Assembly: GCA_026398575.1 (NCBI GenBank)
Contig: JAPLSP010000396.1
Coordinates: 1 to 21,582 of the forward strand
DNA: 21,582 nt
Origin: Candidatus Sumerlaeota bacterium
Lineage (GTDB): Bacteria; Sumerlaeota; Sumerlaeia; JADFCT01
Direction: 5' to 3'
Shown: piece after piece, positions 1-7,793 of the stretch
How positions within the stretch are numbered: position 1 is the first letter of the stretch
Layout of the letters: every line of letters begins with the position of its first letter
Notes under the pieces: model-generated
The model's database searches: none
The model's input: the letters and a program-made list of their open reading frames with translations, nothing else
What the model was told of the DNA's origin: nothing
Program-made: the position numbers and the translations under genes

Positions 1-140
1 AAGGCGGCAAGCCACCTTGCTCCAAATGCTGGCGCCGCATCCAACTGCATTGCTTTCGTCTCTTGGGCCAAAGTACGTGATCGTAATTCTGAGTCAGAGC
101 AATAAGGACGATAAAATTCTGGATATGGAAGGAGCCTGAT
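1..140 (+). other. Leader region, possible 3' tail of an upstream gene
   Basis: Frame 2 stays open from the window edge to a TGA at 137-139, immediately before the ATG at 141, which would fit the last codons of an upstream gene in the same operon (it ends in the residues KDDKILDMEGA). The other two forward frames are also open for about 80-105 bases, so the coding claim is weak and no family is recognisable. The clear signal is the strong ribosome binding site GGAAGGAG at 127-134, placed 6 bases before the next gene. Confidence 0.3.
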
Positions 141-2585
141 ATGGCTGGAATGAGATTTTTTGCTGTGGTCGTTGTTTCTCTTCTTTTATGCGCGCGGACA
201 ATGGTCAGCGCGGCGGCGCAGGGAACCGCTTCAGCGCCTGTCGCGGATGGCGCCGTGGTCAAACAACTGCTGCTGCGGGAATCGGCGGATAAGTCATCCG
301 CGGGCGCTTCGCAAGGCAACCTGCTCAAAGCGGATTCATGGCGCGCCTTCGAGAAAGGCTTTCAGCGCGAGGGCGGGGCGTTCGTCTGCGACAATGCACA
401 GGATGGCAAGGGCTTGCGCGGCGTGAGCCAGAATGTGACGCTCAATCAGACGCGCCCGGAGCCGATCATCGCTTCGGCGTGGAGCAAAGCCGAGAACGCA
501 GGCGGCGCGCGCGATTCGGATTATTCGCTCTATCTCGACCTTGTCTATACGGACGGCACGCCGCTCTGGGGACAAAGCGCGCCGTTCAAGGTGGGCGCGC
601 ACGACTGGGAACGCGTCGTGGTCAAGGTGATGCCCGAGAAGTCCGTCAGGTCGCTGAGTTTCCATCTGCTCTTCCGGCGCCACTCCGGCAAGGCCTGGTT
701 TCGCGATCCGGAATTGCGCACGATCGCCGCGACCGAAGGCGCTCTCGTATTCGATGGCGTTGCGGTCGCGCTGAAAGGCCGCGCAGCCGAAGGCTTCCAG
801 GCGCGCGACGCTGCCGCCGAATCCGATTTCGTCCGTATCGAACGCGAAGCGCTGGGGCTGAAACTCGAAGCCAAGCGCAGCGCGGAACGCGGCGCCACGT
901 TCATGGACGTGACGCTGAGCGATACGCAGGGCAAAGATCGCGCCATCACGCTCATCTATGCGATCCCGCTGGAAGGATCGGGCTGGCGCTGGCTCGAGCA
1001 TGCGCGCCACAGCGTTCCGGCCGAAGCGCCGCGCGAATATATGAACGCCTCGCGCTGGACGGCGATCGGCGGCGGCCGGCTCTCGTACTATCCATTCGCG
1101 GCGGTGGCCAACGGCGCGCGCGGTCTTGCGCTCGGGATAGACATGGCCGCGCCTGCCTTCTTCCGCTGCGGATATAACGCCGGAACGAAGGAACTCTTTC
1201 TGGCTTATGACCTTGGCCTTGCGCCGGAGAAGCCCTCGGCGCGCGTGCGCTTTTGTTCTTTCGACTTCGATCCGGCATGGGAATTCCGAGCGGCGCTGGG
1301 ACGCTACCATGAAATCTTTTCCGCGGCTTTCCAAAGCAAAACGCCGCAACAGGGCCTCTGGATGCCGTTTGCAAAAATCAGCGAGGTCAAAGGCTGGGAA
1401 GACTTCGGCTTCAAGTTCAAGGAGGGTGACAACGAGACGAAGTGGGACGACGAGCACAACATCATCACCTTCCGCTATACCGAGCCGATGACGTGGTGGA
1501 TGAAGATGCCGAAGGAAATGCCGCGCACGCTCGACGCCGCTCTCGCCGAGGCGCGGCGCCTGGCGGATGCGAAGAACGATTCGGCGGCCAAGGCCTTCTT
1601 CACGAGCGGCTATCACGACGCCGAAGGCAAATTCGCCGCCCGCCTGCTGGATACGCCCTGGTGCGACGGCACAGTCTGGAGCATGAATTCGGCGCCAGGC
1701 ATCAAGGGCGAGAAGACCGATTTCAAGAACAAATGGAATCCCGATCTCATCGAGCGGCTTTATGGCTCAAAGCGCAAAGCGGACCTGGACGGCGAATATG
1801 TGGATTCGAGCGAGGGTTACGTGACGGATGAACTCGATTTCCGCCGCGATCACTTCGCCGCCGCCGAAACGCCGCTCACCTTTCGCGCCGACAACCCGCG
1901 TCCCGCGATTTTCCGCGGTTTGATCGCGTTCGAATATGTGCGCGGCATCGCCAAAGACGTTCACGGCATGGGCAAGCTCATGATGGCCAATGGCGCGCCG
2001 GATCGCCTCTGCTGGCTGGCGCCGATGCTCGAAGTGATGGGAACGGAGACGGACTGGAATCGAAGCGGCAAATGGTCGCCCATGCGCGACGAGGCGCTGC
2101 TCTATCGGCGCGCGCTATGCGGGCCCAAGCCCTATTGCTTCCTGATGAACACGCAGTTCGATAAATTCGGAAATGATCTGGTCGAGAAATACATGAAACG
2201 CTCGCTGGCCTATGGCATGTTCCCCGGTTTCTTCAGCCACAACGCCTCGCAAGGGCACTACTTCACCCGCCCCGAGCTCTATGATCGCGATCGCCCGCTC
2301 TTCAAAAAATATCTGCCGCTTTGCCGCAAGGTAGCCGAGGCAGGATGGCAGCCCGTGACGCGCGCGCGTTCAAGCGATGCGCGCGTTTGCGTCGAGCGCT
2401 TCGGCGAGCGCCTGCTGACCGTTTTCAACGACAGCGCCGAACAGAAGACGGCGAGGATAAAGCTTGAAGGTTTGAAGGCAGCCTCCGCGCAGGGATTGCT
2501 CTCTGGCAAGAGCACGGAATTGAATGACGACCATTTTGCAGTGACATTGGGCGCGGAGGATGTTGAGGTTTTCGAACTCAGATAG
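141..2585 (+). CDS. Large secreted glycosidase-like protein (family not identified)
   Basis: This is an 814-residue exported protein. Residues 1-27 form a Sec signal peptide with a hydrophobic stretch (FFAVVVVSLLLCA) and an Ala-rich cleavage region. Residues of roughly 45-200 look beta-rich and end in a segment typical of jelly-roll carbohydrate-binding modules (SFHLLFRR, then GKAWFRDPEL). The centre and C-terminal half suggest a TIM-barrel glycosidase: acidic DGEYVDSSEGY near 549-559, MGTETDW near 633, and a GMFPGFFSH segment followed by a small beta domain (LLTVFNDSAEQ), an arrangement common in bacterial glycoside hydrolases. The start is supported by GGAAGGAG 6 bases upstream; an ATG three codons later is possible. 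I cannot assign a GH family or substrate. A polysaccharide-degrading role is inferred from this architecture and the sialidase-like protein elsewhere in the window. Confidence 0.8.
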   Translation: MAGMRFFAVVVVSLLLCARTMVSAAAQGTASAPVADGAVVKQLLLRESADKSSAGASQGNLLKADSWRAFEKGFQREGGAFVCDNAQDGKGLRGVSQNVTLNQTRPEPIIASAWSKAENAGGARDSDYSLYLDLVYTDGTPLWGQSAPFKVGAHDWERVVVKVMPEKSVRSLSFHLLFRRHSGKAWFRDPELRTIAATEGALVFDGVAVALKGRAAEGFQARDAAAESDFVRIEREALGLKLEAKRSAERGATFMDVTLSDTQGKDRAITLIYAIPLEGSGWRWLEHARHSVPAEAPREYMNASRWTAIGGGRLSYYPFAAVANGARGLALGIDMAAPAFFRCGYNAGTKELFLAYDLGLAPEKPSARVRFCSFDFDPAWEFRAALGRYHEIFSAAFQSKTPQQGLWMPFAKISEVKGWEDFGFKFKEGDNETKWDDEHNIITFRYTEPMTWWMKMPKEMPRTLDAALAEARRLADAKNDSAAKAFFTSGYHDAEGKFAARLLDTPWCDGTVWSMNSAPGIKGEKTDFKNKWNPDLIERLYGSKRKADLDGEYVDSSEGYVTDELDFRRDHFAAAETPLTFRADNPRPAIFRGLIAFEYVRGIAKDVHGMGKLMMANGAPDRLCWLAPMLEVMGTETDWNRSGKWSPMRDEALLYRRALCGPKPYCFLMNTQFDKFGNDLVEKYMKRSLAYGMFPGFFSHNASQGHYFTRPELYDRDRPLFKKYLPLCRKVAEAGWQPVTRARSSDARVCVERFGERLLTVFNDSAEQKTARIKLEGLKAASAQGLLSGKSTELNDDHFAVTLGAEDVEVFELR

Positions 2586-2755
2586 CCGAGATACAGGGCC
2601 TGAATCCGGCTTTGAAAGGGAAAAATCTTCTGTGAGAAGGAGATGTTGCTGGCAAACCAAGTTGAAATTCCAAAGCCTGACCACCAAGACTAACCATTGA
2701 CGCGGCGCTTTCAGGCCTCCTATATTCAGCCAGTCTTGCTGCTTGAAGGGAAAGC

Positions 2756-3094
2756 ATGGTTCATCATAATACAATTCGCGCTTATGCGCGGCGGATTGCG
2801 CGCGAATTCAAACCTCGCGCGATCGTGTTGTTTGGCTCGTATGCCTATGGCCGACCTACGGAGGATTCCGATGTGGATTTACTGGTCGTCATGCCTCACA
2901 AAGGCCGTAGCGTAAAGCAGGCGCTGGACATCCGGTTGCGGCTCCGGGCGCCCTTTCCTTTGGACTTGCTCGTCAGATCGCCGCGGACGCTGAAAGAACG
3001 CATGGAAATGGGCGATTGCTTCGTCCGGGAAATTATGGAAAAGGGCCGCATATTGTATGAGGCGAGAGACGAAAGAATGGGTGGCCAAGGCTGA
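2756..3094 (+). CDS. mntA: MntA-like minimal nucleotidyltransferase antitoxin
   Basis: This 112-residue protein is a minimal nucleotidyltransferase (MNT) of the DNA-polymerase-beta superfamily. The family signature GSx10DxD is exact: Gly27-Ser28, ten residues, then Asp39-Val40-Asp41, with a third acidic position at Asp70 (PLDLLV). In characterised MNT/HEPN modules the MNT enzyme adds AMP groups to its HEPN partner and silences it. The next gene, a HEPN protein, overlaps it by 38 bases, so the two are surely co-translated. The upstream sequence GAAGGGAAAGC provides a plausible ribosome binding site. All three catalytic carboxylates are present, so it should be active. Confidence in the family is high; the target is inferred from the partner. 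Confidence 0.9.
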   Translation: MVHHNTIRAYARRIAREFKPRAIVLFGSYAYGRPTEDSDVDLLVVMPHKGRSVKQALDIRLRLRAPFPLDLLVRSPRTLKERMEMGDCFVREIMEKGRILYEARDERMGGQG

Positions 3095-3440
3095 GGCCGA
3101 TTTTGACGCGGCTCAGGCGCTTTTTCGCCGCCGGAAATTTGTCCATCATGACACGGTATGCTTTCACGCGCAGCAATGCGCGGAGAAGTATCTGAAGGCA
3201 CGGCTTGTCGAGGCGCGTTTTCCATACCCCAAAACTCATGCTCTTTCGCCATTACTTCATCTTCTGGCGCCCGTGGAACCACTCTGGGCCAGTTACGAAC
3301 CACTTATGGATTGCCTGACTCAGTACGCTGTGGCTTTTCGATATCCCGGCGACACAGCCACCCGTCAGGAAGCGCGGGAGGCATTGGCCGCGTGCCGGGA
3401 ACTGCGCAAAGCCGTCCGTTTGAGTTTGGGGCTTCCCTGA
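3057..3440 (+). CDS. hepT: HepT-like HEPN-domain toxin (predicted RNase)
   Basis: This 127-residue all-helical protein belongs to the HEPN family. It shows the typical N-terminal helix (WVAKAEADFDAAQALF), the HAQQCAEKYLKA helix at about 37-49, and the R-x4-6-H RNase motif as Arg54-x6-His61 in RFPYPKTH. HEPN toxins of this type cleave RNA and are neutralised by the MNT protein encoded just upstream. The ATG lies inside the mntA gene, a 38-base overlap typical of these modules. The Arg and His are both present, so the toxin is probably functional. The pair may act in anti-phage defence or plasmid/genomic-island stability, as known for the family; nothing here shows which. Confidence 0.9.
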   Translation: MRRETKEWVAKAEADFDAAQALFRRRKFVHHDTVCFHAQQCAEKYLKARLVEARFPYPKTHALSPLLHLLAPVEPLWASYEPLMDCLTQYAVAFRYPGDTATRQEAREALAACRELRKAVRLSLGLP

Positions 3441-3482
3441 GATCGAATAGCCTTGTCTGAAGACCACCCCGGAGCGCTTTGA

Positions 3483-3890
3483 ATGCCCCCGCAATCGGAA
3501 GTCTCGTTATTGATCGTCTTCCACGGCAGCCGGCGCGCGCAGGCCGCCGGAGAGGCGCGCGCGTTTTGCGAGCGACTGGCGCTCATGGGCGGCTGGGAAC
3601 GCGTTGCGCTGGGATGGATTCAATTCGGCGAGCCGTCCGTGGCGCAGGCGCTCGAAGACCTGGCGGCGTCGGGCGCGCGCCGCATCATCGTCGCGCCCAT
3701 GCTGCTGCTGCCCGGCTATCACCTCGACGTGGACATCCGCGAAACCGTGGCGGCCTTCTGCACGCGGCGTCCGGAGTGTTCCGTGACGGTCACCGGCGCG
3801 CTGGCGCAGTCGGAGGAATTCGCCGCCGCCATCGCCGCTATTGCCGCCTGCGCCGCCAACGCCACCCGTGCTGCCCAAACTACGCCCTGA
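3483..3890 (+). CDS. CbiX/SirB-type sirohydrochlorin chelatase, single domain
   Basis: This 135-residue protein matches the short single-domain CbiX/SirB chelatases, which insert Co or Fe into sirohydrochlorin for cobalamin or siroheme synthesis. Visible family features are the N-terminal strand and metal-binding HGSR (His14), the EPSVAQALEDLAASGARRIIVAPMLL region in pieces from 50 to 76, and GYHLDVDI with the second metal ligand His80. The C-terminal tail is Ala-rich and uninformative. A GGAG at 3471-3474 lies 8 bases before the ATG. It starts 42 bases after hepT and may be read from the same transcript. No other tetrapyrrole gene is in the window, so the metal cannot be decided. A 203-residue frame on the same strand is a shadow of this gene. 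Confidence 0.85.
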   Translation: MPPQSEVSLLIVFHGSRRAQAAGEARAFCERLALMGGWERVALGWIQFGEPSVAQALEDLAASGARRIIVAPMLLLPGYHLDVDIRETVAAFCTRRPECSVTVTGALAQSEEFAAAIAAIAACAANATRAAQTTP

Positions 3891-3950
3891 GGCATCAATC
3901 TCTTGCGCTGCTACAGCGTGAATTTGTCTCGCGCTCGGAAATGCAGAATT

Positions 3951-3999
3951 TCAAATCTCAAATCTCAAATCTCAAATCTCAAATCTCAAATTTCAAATC
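3951..3999. repeat. Heptanucleotide tandem repeat, TCAAATC x7
   Basis: Seven head-to-tail 7-bp units: five TCAAATC, one TCAAATT and a final TCAAATC. The array lies in the 245-base gap between the chelatase gene and phoH, about 140 bases before the phoH start. Apart from this array and the phoH ribosome binding site I see no recognisable element in the gap. It is one of four 7-bp-unit arrays in the window. Confidence 0.95.
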
Positions 4000-4122
4000 T
4001 CTTTGGCTGGAGATATGTTTCGGGTTTGACGCCCCGCCGCCCGTGGCGATAATGCTTGCTCAACGGCTGGGCGCAAGAAAGATTGCCTGAGCCTTTGACA
4101 AAAAAGAGTTTCCCCAGCCGGC

Positions 4123-4129
4123 AAAGGAG
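4123..4129 (+). promoter_or_regulatory. Ribosome binding site deciding the phoH TTG start
   Basis: AAAGGAG lies 6 bases before TTG at 4136. No in-frame ATG is near the beginning of the conserved N-terminal region, so this site fixes the TTG as the start. Confidence 0.8.
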
Positions 4130-4135
4130 CCTTAC

Positions 4136-5140
4136 TTGAGCGAAAAACGCATTGAGCAAGTCCTGACGCTCACCAACGATGAAATGATGATCGTCTGCGG
4201 GCGCGACGGCGAGGCGTTGCAGGCGCTTGAACAGCAGTTCGAGGTCAAGATCGCCAGCCGCGGCAATCAGATCAAGATCATCGGGCCGCCCGACGAGACC
4301 CACGAGGCGGCGCGCGTGATTGACACCTGGCTGACCGGCGCCCGCCAAAAAGGCGACCGCCGCATCCAGCCGCATCAGATTCAATACGCCATCGGCGCCG
4401 TGAAGCAAAACGAGGACGCCGCGCTGAAGGAGGCCTACGGCGACTACATCCGCGTTCCGCACAAAGGCCGGCGCATCTCGGCGATGACGCTGGGGCAGAA
4501 GCGCTACATGGAAGCCATGCGCGTCAACGACGTCGTCATCTGCATCGGCCCGGCGGGAACGGGCAAGACCTATCTGGCGATGGCGGTGGCCGTTTCGAGC
4601 CTCATCGAAGGCAAAGTCTCACGCATCGTCCTGACGCGCCCCGTCGTCGAAGCGGGCGAAAATCTCGGCTTTCTGCCCGGCGACATCGCGCAAAAAGTGG
4701 ACCCCTATCTGCGCCCGCTCTATGACGCGCTGTATGAGATGATAGGCCCCGACCGCTGCCACGAAATGCTCGACTCGGCCATCATCGAGGTTGCGCCGCT
4801 GGCCTATATGCGCGGGCGCACGCTCAACAACGCCTACATCATCCTCGACGAAGCGCAAAACACCACGCGCGAGCAGATGAAAATGTTCCTGACGCGCCTC
4901 GGCTTCGAATCCAAGGTTATCATCACCGGCGACGTGACGCAGGTGGACCTTCCCAAGCACCGCGAATCCGGCCTTATCCACGTCAGCCGCATCCTGCGCG
5001 ACATCCCGCGCATCGCCTTCATTGATCTGGACGAAAGCGACGTCGTCCGCCACAGCCTCGTCCAGGAAATCATCCGCGCCTACGACCGCGCTTTGGTGAG
5101 CGAAAAGGCGGCAAGCGAGAAAAATTCAGGTGTTAAGTAA
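4136..5140 (+). CDS. phoH: PhoH family ATPase (YbeZ-like)
   Basis: This 334-residue cytosolic protein is a full-length PhoH/YbeZ P-loop ATPase. The N-terminal ~90 residues form the KH-like region usual in the family, followed by the linker HKGRRISAMTLGQK. The nucleotide site is complete: Walker A GPAGTGKT at 138-145, Walker B IILDEAQN at 235-242, and the TGDVTQ sensor near 264-269. Family members are linked to RNA metabolism and ribosome maturation, often with the RNase YbeY. Here no ybeY follows; a VapBC-like pair lies downstream instead. Start is TTG at 4136, supported by AAAGGAG. A heptanucleotide repeat lies upstream. Family assignment is secure; the physiological role is inferred. Confidence 0.96.
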   Translation: MSEKRIEQVLTLTNDEMMIVCGRDGEALQALEQQFEVKIASRGNQIKIIGPPDETHEAARVIDTWLTGARQKGDRRIQPHQIQYAIGAVKQNEDAALKEAYGDYIRVPHKGRRISAMTLGQKRYMEAMRVNDVVICIGPAGTGKTYLAMAVAVSSLIEGKVSRIVLTRPVVEAGENLGFLPGDIAQKVDPYLRPLYDALYEMIGPDRCHEMLDSAIIEVAPLAYMRGRTLNNAYIILDEAQNTTREQMKMFLTRLGFESKVIITGDVTQVDLPKHRESGLIHVSRILRDIPRIAFIDLDESDVVRHSLVQEIIRAYDRALVSEKAASEKNSGVK

Positions 5141-5196
5141 TCGAGAGGCCATAAACCAATCGGCCAGCGTATAGGGCATAAGGAGAGAAGACAACT

Positions 5197-5430
5197 ATGA
5201 TCGCGACTCGAATTCGACAGCGCTTGGAATCTGACACCATTCACCTGTCAGATGCAGCGGCGTTTATCGGAAAAGACGTGGAAATCATCATCATCATGGA
5301 AACGGCCGATCAACCGCCGGTGCAAAATCCTCGTGAGAAAGTGGCGGGATCGGCAAAAGGCGTCGTTTCAATCTCGGATGATTTCGACGCGCCCTTGCCC
5401 AATGAGATATTGGAAGGATTTAGCAAATGA
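5197..5430 (+). CDS. VapB-like antitoxin
   Basis: A 77-residue protein with an N-terminal segment of beta-strand character (VEIIIIMET) that could bind DNA and a C-terminal toxin-wrapping segment, VSISDDFDAPLPNEILEGF, which is the conserved tail of antitoxins paired with COG3744-type PIN toxins. Its stop codon overlaps the start of the PIN gene by 4 bases (ATGA at 5427-5430), a classical type II TA arrangement. An AAGGAGAG site is located 10 bases before the ATG. It probably neutralises the toxin and represses its own operon; the DNA-binding fold itself is not clear from the sequence. Confidence 0.85.
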   Translation: MIATRIRQRLESDTIHLSDAAAFIGKDVEIIIIMETADQPPVQNPREKVAGSAKGVVSISDDFDAPLPNEILEGFSK

Positions 5431-5813
5431 AAATTTTACTAGACACTCATATATTCCTATGGTGGACACTGAACGATTCTCGCTTGCCGATTGGTTGGCG
5501 AAAAGCATTCGAAAATCCGGAGAACACGATTTTTCTTAGCGCAGCCAGCGTATGGGAAATGTCGATAAAAAAGGATTTGGGGCGGCTGGTAATTGACGCG
5601 GATATATCAGATTGGATACGCCGTTATTTTGCGGAACTTGATTTGTCCCCCCTTTCGATAAGTTTTGAGCATGCCCTTGCTGTTCGCCTATTGCCCATTA
5701 AGCATAAGGACCCATTCGACCGCATGCTAATCGCCCAATCTATTCATGAGAATATGCATTTGGCTACGATGGATGAAATAATCCGCCAATATGATGCCCA
5801 ATATTTCGGTTGA
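5427..5813 (+). CDS. VapC-like PIN-domain ribonuclease toxin
   Basis: A 128-residue PIN protein of the COG3744 type. The four acidic metal-binding positions are visible: Asp6 in LLDTHIF, Glu44 in SVWEMS, Asp95/Asp98 in KDPFDRML, and Asp116 in ATMDEII. Such toxins are Mg-dependent RNases, usually cutting tRNA or rRNA. The length is normal and no residue is missing, so it looks intact. Base composition is clearly more AT-rich than phoH upstream (many ata, att, aaa codons), which suggests that the module was acquired horizontally. It is co-translated with the antitoxin through a 4-base overlap. Confidence 0.92.
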   Translation: MKILLDTHIFLWWTLNDSRLPIGWRKAFENPENTIFLSAASVWEMSIKKDLGRLVIDADISDWIRRYFAELDLSPLSISFEHALAVRLLPIKHKDPFDRMLIAQSIHENMHLATMDEIIRQYDAQYFG

Positions 5814-5828
5814 AGAGGAACGACCAAG

Positions 5829-6143
5829 TTGAAACAACCTCAATCTGAATCGCAAGCAATCCCCGTAACCGAGATGCGCTGTCATTTCGGCGCGGTCGTC
5901 AGCCGGTTGCGCAAACGGCAAAAACACGCGATTATCAGCAACAGCGGCGAACCAGTTGCGGCGTTCCTCTCTATCCCTGAATACAACCGGCTCATGAATC
6001 AAGAGCGGTTGGCGGCCTTCTATCAATTTTCCGTCCCATTGGGGCGAGACATCGAGGCGCAAGGGGTGGATGAGAAGGCGCTGATCGCGGATATGCGGAA
6101 GACGAAGCGTCGTGTCGCCGAGGAGCGGTATGGCCAGTCTTGA
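5829..6143 (+). CDS. Phd/YefM-family antitoxin
   Basis: A 104-residue protein with the Phd/YefM N-terminal domain: AIPVTEMRCHFGAVVSRLRK, then HAIISNSGEPVAAFLSIPEYNRL (positions ~10-55), followed by a C-terminal helical toxin-binding tail. It should bind operator DNA and a PIN partner. The start is TTG at 5829, preceded by AGAGGAAC; it lies 15 bases after the vapC-like stop, so a second TA module follows the first directly. The gene overlaps the next, truncated PIN gene by 14 bases. Since that toxin looks inactive, this antitoxin may now be an orphan regulator or could cross-react with a related toxin. Confidence 0.88.
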   Translation: MKQPQSESQAIPVTEMRCHFGAVVSRLRKRQKHAIISNSGEPVAAFLSIPEYNRLMNQERLAAFYQFSVPLGRDIEAQGVDEKALIADMRKTKRRVAEERYGQS

Positions 6144-6423
6144 ATCCAAGCCGCGAGTACTGCTGGATGCAAATCGAAATCTTGTAAGAGATTTAAGCGA
6201 CGTAGCAATTGCCCTCGCGGCTATAAACGCAAGAGTGAAGTATATTGTCAGTGAGGATAAGGACTTCACTGTCAAAGATGCCTCAACCGCTGAACTGCGC
6301 CGCTATGTTCAACCCATGCTCTCGGGAACGTTCTTGCGTGAAATAATAGGTTGGACAAGCGCCGATCTCGAAGCGATTCGCCATCGAAAATGGAGTGATA
6401 TAAAGATACCGGAATCGCAATAA
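6130..6423 (+). CDS. PIN-domain toxin with in-frame internal deletion (probably inactive)
   Basis: A 97-residue remnant of a PIN toxin, normally about 170-190 residues in this group. The first strand with the first catalytic Asp is present (PRVLLDAN, Asp13), then the sequence jumps directly to the C-terminal core LSDVAIALAAINARVKYIVSEDKDF (in two pieces, 22-46) with Asp24, Asp43 and Asp45, and to the conserved tail TFLREIIGW. The middle, including the second catalytic acid, usually Glu, is absent, but the frame is maintained. GAGGAG at 6119-6124 precedes the ATG by 5 bases. It is likely a non-toxic remnant that could still bind the Phd-like antitoxin. An ATG at 6112 would add six residues within the antitoxin gene and is less likely. 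Confidence 0.78.
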   Translation: MASLESKPRVLLDANRNLVRDLSDVAIALAAINARVKYIVSEDKDFTVKDASTAELRRYVQPMLSGTFLREIIGWTSADLEAIRHRKWSDIKIPESQ

Positions 6424-6526
6424 ATACGCCTTTGGAAATACAAATCGCAATAGTATGGCAAAGGGTTGATAATATCATGATGGCATAATGCAGTAGCAGT
6501 TAATTATAAGCGAAGGGGGTAAGAAG

Positions 6527-7765
6527 ATGTTGCGTCAAACTGCTTATCCGAAGGCCATCCTGACGATCGCCGCGATCGGCTTTTGTTGGATCGTGGAAGG
6601 CGCCACCTCACATGCCTGCCTCTCTTGCAATATCAACAACTACCTGTTTTTTTCCGTTCGCAGCGCGACCAATATTTATGTCGGAACCGTGGAGCAAACG
6701 CAGGGAACCAGGACGGGCGTCGTAAAGATAGTGCGCGTATTGCGGGGCGGCTACGCGCCGGGAGATACTCAAACGATTGAGTTTTATAATTGTTTTTCGG
6801 AACTGCGCGCGGGCGGCGGCATTGTCTATATAGAAACGAATCCCAGGATGACATTCGCCAGCATTGTGCCCGCCGATTACGAGTGGGAGATTGCTTTTCT
6901 TCTGCGAAACGCCTCCCTGCAACCGGAGCATCTAGGGGATAATCTGTTGACATGTCAAAGCGAGGAGGCGACCGCGTCGCAGATTGCAAATCTGCTAAAA
7001 GAAAAAACGCCTGATATCCGCAGCGCGGAGGAGGCCGCTAAATGCGCGCAAGGCATCAGCAACATTACGCAGGTCTTGGCTCTTCAATACATCAAGGAAC
7101 ATCCAAAAGAAGTTTTCCCTCTCTTGGTCAGGAGTCTCGAAGCTAGTAGCGCTGACCTTGTCACAACACGCTCAAGAGATTATGCCGAGCGCGCCCTGGA
7201 CGGCTTGGCTAAAGCAATATGGCTGGCCGACGCCGGATCACAGCGCAAACATCTGTATCAGGAAGTCAAGGACTACCTGAATCAGAAGACACCTCCGGAT
7301 GGATATAGGGAAGGGATCTGGGGGATAATGCTGCAAGCCGAGTATCTTGGCTCAATTCTTAAATGGTCCAAGCAGGCGCCCAATGAGGCGGAGCAACTGC
7401 AGCGATTGCTTGATGACTCCGTGCCAAGACTCACTGGCGCCGGCCTGACCAATATCATTTATGCCGTCGCAAAAGCTCAGTTCTATGACACTCAGCTCTT
7501 TATGGACAAGATGAAAAAGATCGTGGAGAAACAGCCGGCAAAGCGCCAGGCCGTGGCGCGCGCCTATTTCCTCATCACCCACGCATGTCTGGATTGGGGA
7601 TGGGGCGCAAAAGGGCAACTGCCCATTGCGCGCTTCGCACGGCAGTATAGCGATAATCCGGCAATGAATGAGCGCCTGGACAAGGTTCTAGAGCTGGATG
7701 AGGAACATGCGCGTCTAAACGAACGCATGCGCGAGAAATATTCAACGAATAGCAGACAACCATAA
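6527..7765 (+). CDS. Secreted protein with NTR/TIMP-like N-terminus and helical C-terminus
   Basis: A 412-residue protein with a signal peptide (residues 1-30, hydrophobic [13 protein letters not shown], cleavage near SHA). The mature chain begins with a Cys pair (CLSC, 31-34), then a strand-rich segment [13 protein letters not shown]...[10 protein letters not shown]. That order, Cys at the mature N-terminus followed by a GTV strand and a RVLRG strand, resembles the NTR/TIMP OB-fold found in many bacterial secreted proteins. Residues ~130 onward are mostly helical, perhaps helical repeats, ending in a charged coil. A strong AGGGGGT ribosome binding site lies 8 bases upstream. It appears to be monocistronic. 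The binding partner is unknown; the OB-fold reading is an inference. Confidence 0.75.
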   Translation: MLRQTAYPKAILTIAAIGFCWIVEGATSHACLSCNINNYLFFSVRSATNIYVGTVEQTQGTRTGVVKIVRVLRGGYAPGDTQTIEFYNCFSELRAGGGIVYIETNPRMTFASIVPADYEWEIAFLLRNASLQPEHLGDNLLTCQSEEATASQIANLLKEKTPDIRSAEEAAKCAQGISNITQVLALQYIKEHPKEVFPLLVRSLEASSADLVTTRSRDYAERALDGLAKAIWLADAGSQRKHLYQEVKDYLNQKTPPDGYREGIWGIMLQAEYLGSILKWSKQAPNEAEQLQRLLDDSVPRLTGAGLTNIIYAVAKAQFYDTQLFMDKMKKIVEKQPAKRQAVARAYFLITHACLDWGWGAKGQLPIARFARQYSDNPAMNERLDKVLELDEEHARLNERMREKYSTNSRQP

Positions 7766-7793
7766 TACGACGCGATTATCATTAAGTATAAGG

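Noticed and set aside
336..1616. Long reverse-strand open frame of 426 codons
   Set aside because: It lies wholly within the 814-residue secreted protein gene, has Arg/Ala-rich shadow composition and no recognisable domain or ribosome binding site.
5141..5196. ybeY gene expected after phoH
   Set aside because: Only 56 bases separate phoH from the antitoxin gene and no YbeY-like sequence with its His-rich motif is in the window.
6460..6500. Sigma-70 promoter before the secreted 412-residue protein
   Set aside because: TTGATA, GATAAT and CATAAT are present, but no pair has suitable spacing, and the sigma factor preferences of this organism are unknown.
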